From NCBI GenBank assembly GCA_023462275.1, contig JAEWYD010000186.1, positions 1-12,890 of the forward strand: a DNA stretch of 12,890 nt, written 5' to 3'. The notes beneath the pieces were generated by a model. It was given only the letters and a program-made list of their open reading frames with translations. It did not search any database and was not told the DNA's origin. The translations under genes and the position numbers were made by a program. Of this stretch, positions 1 through 4,897 are shown in pieces. Each line of letters starts with the position of its first letter. Within the stretch, counting starts at the first letter, position 1. Source of the stretch: Actinomycetes bacterium. Lineage in GTDB: Bacteria > Actinomycetota > Actinomycetes > Actinomycetales > Cellulomonadaceae.

Positions 1-26
1 GGACCGACGCGGCGGGGGAGTCGTGA
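1..26 (+). CDS. narH: 3' end of upstream gene, probably respiratory nitrate reductase beta subunit (partial)
   Basis: One frame reads T-D-A-A-G-E-S and stops at TGA 24-26, which overlaps the GTG start of narJ by four bases (GTGA). That overlap is the usual arrangement inside a narGHJI operon, where narH precedes narJ. The seven residues carry no identifying motif, so the assignment rests only on gene order; the other forward frames show no stop here. Confidence 0.45.
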
Positions 27-754
27 ACCGCGTCGAGCGGGCGCGGTCCGCTCGTCGCCTGGGCGGCCGGCAGACCGCCGTCGTGCACCGGATCGCCGCC
101 CTGCTCCTGGAGTACCCCACCCTGGAGCTGGTGGGCCTCCTGCCGACCCTGCGGGCGGCGGCGCGGGAGGTCGGTGGGGCGGCGTGCGACGCGCTCCTGC
201 CGTTCCTCGACGACGCGGCCGGGCGCACGCTCACGGAGCTGCAGGCGCGCTACGTGGAGACCTTCGACCTGCGGCGGCGGTGCTCCCTGTACCTGACGTA
301 CTACTCGTGCGGCGACACCCGGAAGCGGGGGGTCGCTCTCGTCCAGCTCAAGCAGGCGTTCCGCGACGCGGGCTACGCACCGGCCGACGAGGAGCTCCCG
401 GACCATCTCGCGGTCGTGCTCGAGCTGGCCTCCGCCGAGGGCGGTCAGGAGGCGGGTCTGCGGCTGCTCCTGGAGCACCGGGCGGGTCTGGAGCTGCTCC
501 GGCTGGCCCTGACGGACGCCGGATCGCCCTACGCGGGCGTGGTCGCGGCCGTCTGCAGCACCCTCCCGCCGCTGGCCGGGGAGGACCGCGCCGCCGTGGC
601 ACGCCTGGCGGCCGAGGGCCCACCGGGCGAGGACGTCGGCCTGGAGCCCTTCGGTCCGCCGCCGACGCCGCCCGCGAGCGCCGGGTCCCGTGGGCCGTCC
701 GACGCCGGGCGGCCCGGCCCCGTCCCCGTGCACCTGACAGGAGTCCGCCCGTGA
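23..754 (+). CDS. narJ: Nitrate reductase molybdenum cofactor assembly chaperone NarJ
   Basis: The product (243 aa) is the dedicated cytoplasmic chaperone that binds apo-NarG, helps insert the molybdenum cofactor and Fe-S cluster, and controls docking of NarGH to NarI; it is not part of the final enzyme. The TorD/NarJ-like helical domain spans about residues 20-195, with LLLEYP near 27-32, the stretch around YVETFDLRRRCSLYL (77-91), and TYYSCGDTRKRG (92-103), which are characteristic of actinobacterial NarJ. Residues about 196-243 are a Pro/Gly-rich, probably disordered tail. The GTG start overlaps the stop of the preceding gene. A purine-rich GGGGGAG ends only two bases before it, so the ribosome binding site spacing is short and a start at GTG 83 cannot be excluded. 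The stop overlaps the narI start (GTGA), implying translational coupling in narGHJI. Confidence 0.93.
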   Translation: MNRVERARSARRLGGRQTAVVHRIAALLLEYPTLELVGLLPTLRAAAREVGGAACDALLPFLDDAAGRTLTELQARYVETFDLRRRCSLYLTYYSCGDTRKRGVALVQLKQAFRDAGYAPADEELPDHLAVVLELASAEGGQEAGLRLLLEHRAGLELLRLALTDAGSPYAGVVAAVCSTLPPLAGEDRAAVARLAAEGPPGEDVGLEPFGPPPTPPASAGSRGPSDAGRPGPVPVHLTGVRP

Positions 755-1512
755 CCACCCTCGACACGCTCCTGTGGGTCGTCGTGCCCTACGTCTGCCT
801 CGCGGTCTTCGTGCTGGGCCACGTGTGGCGCTACCGGTACGACAAGTTCGGCTGGACCACCCGGTCGTCGCAGCTCTACGAGCGCCGCCTGCTGCGGTGG
901 GCGAGCCCCCTGTTCCACTTCGGCATCCTCGCGGTCTTCCTCGGGCACGTCATGGGCCTGGGCATCCCGAAGGCGTGGACCGACGCCGTCGGGATGAGCG
1001 AGGAGCTCTACCACGCGATGGCGATCTCCATCGGCGCGCTCGCGGGCTTCTCGACCGTGGTGGGCCTGGTGCTGCTGATCTACCGTCGCCGCACGGTGGG
1101 GCCGGTGTTCCGGGCCACGACGCGCATGGACAAGGTCATGTACCTGGTCCTGGCCGTCGTCATCGTGCTGGGCATGTGGAACACGATCGCCGGCTCCATC
1201 CTGAACCTCGGCGGCGAGTACGACTACCGCGAGGGTGTCTCCGTGTGGTTCCGCGGGGTGTTCCGGTTCGACCTGCACCCGGAGCTGATGGCGGACGCGC
1301 CGCTGGGGTTCCAGCTGCACGGCATGGCGGCGATGCTGCTCTTCGCGCTGTGGCCGTTCACCCGGCTGGTGCACGTGTTCAGCGTGCCGCTCGGCTACCT
1401 CTGGCGGCCGTACGTCGTCTACCGGGCGCGGTCGGACCGCTTCGGGGCGCGCCGTCCGCGCCGCGGCTGGGACCGCGTCGAGCGGCCGAAGGAGCGGGTG
1501 GGCCGCTTCTGA
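751..1512 (+). CDS. narI: Respiratory nitrate reductase gamma subunit (cytochrome b) NarI
   Basis: This 253-aa membrane protein carries two b-type haems, oxidises menaquinol and passes electrons to NarH and NarG on the cytoplasmic side. Five hydrophobic segments are visible at about residues 5-25, 52-72, 88-110, 127-150 and 187-212. Histidines at 56, 66, 190 and 208 fall almost exactly where the four haem ligands of E. coli NarI lie (56, 66, 187, 205), in the contexts FHFG, LGHVMG, LHG and VHVF. The GTG start at 751 overlaps the narJ stop and has AGGAG at 739-743, seven bases upstream. The C-terminal 30 or so residues are Arg-rich and cytoplasmic. It is the last gene of narGHJI here, and its final 94 bases overlap the convergent WYL regulator gene. 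A strong hairpin follows the stop codon directly. Confidence 0.97.
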   Translation: MTTLDTLLWVVVPYVCLAVFVLGHVWRYRYDKFGWTTRSSQLYERRLLRWASPLFHFGILAVFLGHVMGLGIPKAWTDAVGMSEELYHAMAISIGALAGFSTVVGLVLLIYRRRTVGPVFRATTRMDKVMYLVLAVVIVLGMWNTIAGSILNLGGEYDYREGVSVWFRGVFRFDLHPELMADAPLGFQLHGMAAMLLFALWPFTRLVHVFSVPLGYLWRPYVVYRARSDRFGARRPRRGWDRVERPKERVGRF

Positions 1513-2480
1513 GGGCCCGGCGCACCGCGCTGCGCGCTGCGCCGGAGGCGGTCGGCAAGCGAGCGGACCTCCGCGCGCAGGGCGTCCGGGGCGAGTACCT
1601 CGAAGTCCCACCCCAGGCCCGCCAGCATGCACGCCATGCCGTCGAGGTGCTCGGCGCGGGTCTGCAGGAGCACGCCGTCGGCGTGCTCGCTCAACCGGCC
1701 CACGCTCGGGGGGAGCCGCTCGCGCGCATCCGCCAGGGAGGTTCGCAGCACGACGGCGACCTCGTGCTCCCACCCGACCGCGGCGATCCCCGACACGACC
1801 TGGGCCGTCGCGTCGAAGTCGACGGGCACCGCGAAGGGTCGTTCCCCCGGGGTGACCGACGCGATGCGGTCCAGGCGGAAGGTCCGCACGGCGTCGCGCC
1901 CGCGGTCGTGTCCGGTGACGTACCACCGGCCGGAGTGGAACACGAGCCCGTAGACGTCGAGCTCGCGCCGGGACCGCCGGCCGTCCCAGGCGGTGTAGGC
2001 GATCTCGACACCGCGCTGCGCGCGGGCCGCGGACGCGAGGGCCAGCAGCGTGTCGGCACCCGTGGGCACCGAGGAGCGCGCCGGCGTCGTGAACTGGGCG
2101 GTCGACAGCAGGCTGTCGAGGCGCTGGCCGAGGGCGCGCGGCAGCACGCGGGAGACCTTGGCGAGCGCGCTCGAGGTCGCCGCGGCGTCGGTCGTCGCGA
2201 GGCCGGCCCGCTCGGCGGTGCGCAGGCCCAGGACGACGGCGACGGCCTCGTCGTCGGTGAGCATGAGCGGCGGCAGCTTGTAGCCGGGCGCGAGCCGGTA
2301 CCCGCCGTACCGGCCGCGCTGCGCGCGGACGGGGATGCCGAGGTCGGCGAGGTGCTCGGCGTACCGCCGGACCGTGCGCTCGTCGACACCGAGGCGGGCG
2401 GCGAGGTCGCCGACGGTGCGCTGGCCGCCCGACTGGAGGAGCTCCAGCAGGGCCAGCACGCGAGCGGTCGGGCGGGTCAC
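1419..2480 (-). CDS. YafY/PafC-type transcriptional regulator with HTH and WYL domains
   Basis: A 353-aa DNA-binding protein. Residues about 1-60 form a winged helix-turn-helix of the DeoR/HTH_11 type (TVGDLAARLGVDERTVRRY, then the wing RGRYGGYRL). About 140-215 form the WYL domain, with RWYVTGHD and RTFRLDRI, a module thought to sense a ligand. About 225-315 match the WCX C-terminal extension. The GTG start is supported by GAGGAG at 2485-2490 on the same strand, four bases upstream. It is divergent from the alpha/beta hydrolase, with 104 bases between starts and a perfect dyad there, so it probably controls that gene and itself. Oddity: after residue about 315 the frame stays open through a basic tail of some 39 residues, of which the last 31 or so are antisense to the narI end. 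The ligand is unknown, and no evidence ties it to nitrate control. Confidence 0.9.
   Translation of the reverse strand: MTRPTARVLALLELLQSGGQRTVGDLAARLGVDERTVRRYAEHLADLGIPVRAQRGRYGGYRLAPGYKLPPLMLTDDEAVAVVLGLRTAERAGLATTDAAATSSALAKVSRVLPRALGQRLDSLLSTAQFTTPARSSVPTGADTLLALASAARAQRGVEIAYTAWDGRRSRRELDVYGLVFHSGRWYVTGHDRGRDAVRTFRLDRIASVTPGERPFAVPVDFDATAQVVSGIAAVGWEHEVAVVLRTSLADARERLPPSVGRLSEHADGVLLQTRAEHLDGMACMLAGLGWDFEVLAPDALRAEVRSLADRLRRSAQRGAPGPQKRPTRSFGRSTRSQPRRGRRAPKRSDRAR
1517..1545 (+). terminator. GC-rich hairpin just after narI, candidate terminator
   Basis: Perfect 8-bp arms CCGGCGCA (1517-1524) and TGCGCCGG (1538-1545) enclose a further CGCG/CGCG stem (1526-1529 with 1533-1536) after one mismatch. 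It begins four bases after the narI stop and has no T-tract, as is common for GC-rich actinobacterial hairpin terminators. It lies inside the coding sequence of the convergent regulator, so it would also form in that mRNA. Termination itself is inferred. Confidence 0.55.
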
Positions 2481-2540
2481 AGCGCTCCTCGGGACGGCGG
2501 GACGACGGAGTGACGCCAGATGGCGGTGAACGGATCCGAT

Positions 2541-2565
2541 ATACCGGGCGGATCCTGCCCGGTAT
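2541..2565. promoter_or_regulatory. Perfect 9-bp dyad, candidate operator between the regulator and hydrolase
   Basis: ATACCGGGC (2541-2549) and GCCCGGTAT (2557-2565) are exact inverted repeats with a 7-base centre. The dyad lies in the 104-base divergent intergenic region and ends six bases before the TAGCGT element of the hydrolase, so it covers the -35 region. On the minus strand a weak -10-like TATATC (2543 to 2538) touches its left arm, which would let one bound protein act on both promoters. The adjacent WYL regulator is the natural candidate ligand; that is inference. Confidence 0.6.
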
Positions 2566-2571
2566 CAAGCC

Positions 2572-2577
2572 TAGCGT
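2572..2577 (+). promoter_or_regulatory. -10 element of a leaderless hydrolase promoter
   Basis: TAGCGT fits the actinobacterial TANNNT -10 consensus and lies seven bases before the ATG at 2585, so transcription would start at or next to the start codon. No purine-rich ribosome binding site is present between it and the ATG. The surrounding 11 bases (2569-2579) are identical to those around the narK -10 (3450-3460). Confidence 0.55.
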
Positions 2578-2584
2578 CGCCGGT

Positions 2585-3418
2585 ATGACGACCACATCCA
2601 CCACCCCCCGCACCTACGTCCTCGTCCCCGGCTTCTGGCTGGGCGCCCAGGTCTGGCGCCCCGTCGGCGAGGCCCTGCGCGCGCGCGGTCACGTCGTGCA
2701 CGCCGTCGACCTCACCGGGATGGGTGCGCGCGCCCACCTGGCCTCGCCGAAGACCGACCTGACCACCCACGTCGACGACGTCGTGCGCCTGCTCGAGGAG
2801 AAGGACCTGCACGACGTCGTCCTCGTCGGTCACAGCTACGGCGGGCTCGTGACGACCGGCGCGGCGGACCGTGTACCCGAGCGCGTGGCGCGCCTCGTCT
2901 ACGTCGACGCCGGGCCCCTGCAGGCAGGCGTTGCCCAGGCCGACTTCGAGGGGCCCGACGCGCGTGCCGCCAATGCCGAGCTCGTCAGGACGCAGGGCGA
3001 GGGCTGGAAGCTCCCGCCGCCGCCCTGGGCCGTGCTCGCCGCAGACGTGCCCGGCGTCGACGACGCAGCCGTCGCCGCGCTCGTGGCGGACTCCCAGCCG
3101 CAGCCCTGGCTCACGGCCACCGAGCCGGTGGCCCTCAGTGGTGCGTGGGAGCGACTGCCGCGGACGGGGGTGCTGTGCACCTTCACGCTCGCTCAGCTGC
3201 ACCAGCTCGCACCGCAGGTGCCGCTGTTCGCGCCCATGGTCGACGGCGACTGGACCTACGTCGAGCTGCCGACGTGGCACTGGGCGATGGTGAGCCGGCC
3301 CGCGGAGCTCGCCGCCGTCCTCGCGGAGGTCGACGGCGGGGCGGTCGACAGGTACCCGGTGGCCGTGGCCTCACGCCGGTCCCACCGCCTCCGTGAGGAA
3401 GCGGTTGCCGACCGGTAA
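2585..3418 (+). CDS. Alpha/beta-fold hydrolase of the esterase / hydroxynitrile-lyase-like family
   Basis: A 277-aa probably cytoplasmic enzyme; substrate unknown. The N-terminal YVLVPGFWLGAQVW (11-24) supplies the oxyanion-hole region typical of the EstC/salicylate-esterase-like subgroup. The nucleophile elbow GHSYGG puts Ser84 in place, and His232 (TWHWAM) is the likely catalytic histidine; Asp109 or a later Asp would complete the triad. There is no signal peptide. I chose ATG 2585 over the in-frame GTG at 2510 because the latter would place the dyad and the -10 element inside the gene. The fold appears to end near residue 250; the last 27 or so residues are basic and are encoded by a region full of inverted repeats, so they may be a run-on tail. 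It is divergent from, and probably controlled by, the WYL regulator. It is not an obvious nitrogen gene. Confidence 0.87.
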   Translation: MTTTSTTPRTYVLVPGFWLGAQVWRPVGEALRARGHVVHAVDLTGMGARAHLASPKTDLTTHVDDVVRLLEEKDLHDVVLVGHSYGGLVTTGAADRVPERVARLVYVDAGPLQAGVAQADFEGPDARAANAELVRTQGEGWKLPPPPWAVLAADVPGVDDAAVAALVADSQPQPWLTATEPVALSGAWERLPRTGVLCTFTLAQLHQLAPQVPLFAPMVDGDWTYVELPTWHWAMVSRPAELAAVLAEVDGGAVDRYPVAVASRRSHRLREEAVADR

Positions 3419-3438
3419 CCGCTGCGCCACGGCCACCG
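3357..3438. repeat. Nested inverted repeats able to form a three-way junction; possible terminator
   Basis: Outer arms are a perfect 13-bp pair, CGGTGGCCGTGGC (3357-3369) and GCCACGGCCACCG (3426-3438). Inside are two further hairpins: CCTCACG/CGTGAGG (3369-3375 with 3392-3398, plus an inner CGGT/ACCG) and AGCGGTTGCC/GGTAACCGCT (3400-3409 with 3414-3423, one G-U, 4-base loop). The second spans the hydrolase stop codon. The element lies between the hydrolase and the narK -10, so it could end the hydrolase transcript or insulate the narK promoter. No T-tract is present. The pairing is directly visible; the function is inferred. Confidence 0.55.
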
Positions 3439-3458
3439 AAACACCGGCTGCCTAGCGT
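3438..3458 (+). promoter_or_regulatory. narK promoter with GlnR-like half-site
   Basis: GAAAC (3438-3442) is followed after exactly ten bases by the -10 element TAGCGT (3453-3458). The same GAAAC-N10-TAnnGT arrangement occurs before nirB, with 18 of 23 bases identical. GAAAC is the conserved half-site of the actinobacterial nitrogen regulator GlnR. Upstream, GTAAC (3415-3419) and GCCAC (3426-3430) resemble GTnAC sites, but the last gap is seven rather than six bases. Transcription would begin near 3465, giving a leader of about 68 bases. Confidence 0.5.
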
Positions 3459-3468
3459 CGGCCTCCCC

Positions 3469-3515
3469 GGGGCGCCGACGACGTGCGCCCACCACTCAGG
3501 GCGCCGCGGCGCCCC
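3469..3515 (+). promoter_or_regulatory. narK leader with mutually exclusive hairpins
   Basis: GGGCGC (3499-3504) can pair either with GCGCCC at 3485-3490, enclosed by an outer 8-bp stem (3469-3476 with 3508-3515), or with GCGCCC at 3509-3514 in a tight hairpin. The two folds cannot coexist. The ribosome binding site AGGAGG (3522-3527) lies seven bases after the last arm, so the choice could affect translation or read-through. No known riboswitch or ANTAR-type pattern is recognised; in DNA this GC-rich such pairing can be accidental. Confidence 0.35.
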
Positions 3516-3532
3516 GCGAGCAGGAGGCAGCG

Positions 3533-4897
3533 ATGACCACGACACGGACGGCGGTCGCGACGCCCGCGGCCGAGATCGCCCGACCGGCCGCGCCGACCAC
3601 CCGGCCGCCCCGCTTGATCGAGCACTGGGACCCCGAGGATCCGCACTTCTGGGCGGCGACCGGTCGCGCCGTGGCCCGGCGCAACCTCGTCCCGTCCGTC
3701 GCGGCCGAGTTCGTCGGGTTCGCGGTCTGGGCCTCGTGGAGCATCGTCGTCCCGCAGCTGGCGGCCGCCGGGTTCGCCCTCAGCGTCGACCAGCAGTTCT
3801 GGCTCGTCGCCGTCCCGGCGCTCGTCGGTGCGGCGCTGCGCATCCCGTACACGTTCGCCGTCCCGCGGTTCGGCGGCCGCACGTGGACCGTCGTCTCGGC
3901 GCTCCTGCTGCTCCTGCCCGTCTCCGCGCTGGCCGTCGTGGCGACGCGTCCCCAGACGCCGTTCGGCGTGCTCCTCGGCGTCGCGGCCCTCGCGGGGCTC
4001 GGCGGCGGCAACTTCGCGTCGTCCATGGCCAACATCTCCTTCTTCTACCCCGACCGGGAGAAGGGGGCCGCGCTCGGAGTCAACGCGGCCGGCGGGAACC
4101 TCGGGACGGCGTTCGTGCAGCTGGCCGTCCCGGTGGTCATCGCGACCGGGGCGGCTCCGGCCGTCGAGCGGGCGGGCCTGATGTTCCTGCCCCTGGTCGT
4201 CCTCGCCGCGGCGCTGGCGTGGTGGCGCATGTCCAACCTGGCGGGTGCCCGCGCGGACTACCGGGCGTTCGGCGCGGCGGCCCGCCATCGGCACACCTGG
4301 ATCATCTCGACGCTGTACATCGGCTCGTTCGGCTCCTTCATCGGCTACGCGGGCGCGTTCCCGACGCTGCTGGCAGGCCAGTTCCCCGAGGTCACGGTGG
4401 GCCTGGCCTTCCTCGGCGCGCTGGTGGGCTCGCTCGCCCGCCCGGTCGGCGGGGTCCTCGCGGACAGGTGGGGCGGTGCGCCGATCACGATCGCCTCGTT
4501 CGCCGCGATGGCCGTCGGCGCTGTGGGCGCCGTCGCGGCCCTGACGACGCACTCCTTCCCGCTGTTCCTGGGCTCCTTTCTCGCGCTGTTCGTGGCCAGC
4601 GGCGTCGGCAACGGTGCGACCTACCGGATGATCCCGGCGGTGTTCCGGGTGGGTGCGACGACGCCGGAGCGCGCGGCGGCGGCGCGGAAGGCCGCGGCCG
4701 GCTGCATCGGCATCGCCGGCGCGGTCGGCGCCCTGGGCGGGTTCCTCATCCCGCGCGGGTTCGCGGTGTCCACGACGGTCGCGGGGTCCCTCGTGCCCGC
4801 CCTGTGGGCGTTCGTCGCGGCGTACCTGGTGCTCGGCTGCGTCACCTGGGTCGTCTACCGGCGCCCGTCGGCCGCGCTCAGTGCCGCGAGGATCTGA
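3533..4897 (+). CDS. narK: Nitrate/nitrite transporter, NarK type (MFS)
   Basis: A 454-aa inner-membrane protein of the major facilitator superfamily that moves nitrate into the cell, by proton symport or nitrate/nitrite exchange. A hydrophilic N-terminus of about 52 residues precedes roughly twelve hydrophobic segments. Family marks are clear: Arg103 in LRIPY and Arg365 in GNGATYRMIP, the two substrate-binding arginines, and the two Gly-rich nitrate signature segments, GLGGGNFASSMANISFFYP (155-173) and the helix containing GVGNGATYRM (357-366). The ATG has AGGAGG at 3522-3527, five bases upstream. The stop codon is directly followed by the nasA GTG with no gap, so the two are co-transcribed. 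It can serve both the assimilatory enzyme downstream and the respiratory enzyme encoded upstream; NarK1 versus NarK2 type cannot be settled by eye. Confidence 0.95.
   Translation: MTTTRTAVATPAAEIARPAAPTTRPPRLIEHWDPEDPHFWAATGRAVARRNLVPSVAAEFVGFAVWASWSIVVPQLAAAGFALSVDQQFWLVAVPALVGAALRIPYTFAVPRFGGRTWTVVSALLLLLPVSALAVVATRPQTPFGVLLGVAALAGLGGGNFASSMANISFFYPDREKGAALGVNAAGGNLGTAFVQLAVPVVIATGAAPAVERAGLMFLPLVVLAAALAWWRMSNLAGARADYRAFGAAARHRHTWIISTLYIGSFGSFIGYAGAFPTLLAGQFPEVTVGLAFLGALVGSLARPVGGVLADRWGGAPITIASFAAMAVGAVGAVAALTTHSFPLFLGSFLALFVASGVGNGATYRMIPAVFRVGATTPERAAAARKAAAGCIGIAGAVGALGGFLIPRGFAVSTTVAGSLVPALWAFVAAYLVLGCVTWVVYRRPSAALSAARI

Noticed and set aside
2510..2584. Upstream GTG start for the hydrolase adding 25 residues
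   Set aside because: It would put the dyad and the -10 element inside the gene, the extra residues match no family feature, and the ATG at 2585 fits the fold start.
529..2613. Minus-strand open frame of 694 codons through narJ, narI and the regulator
   Set aside because: It runs in a different frame from the WYL regulator and has no domain; another stop-free shadow.
3465..3532. ANTAR-type (NasR-like) two-hairpin leader before narK
   Set aside because: I see no tandem hairpins with six-base loops carrying the expected A and G positions; the loops here are 4 and 8 bases.
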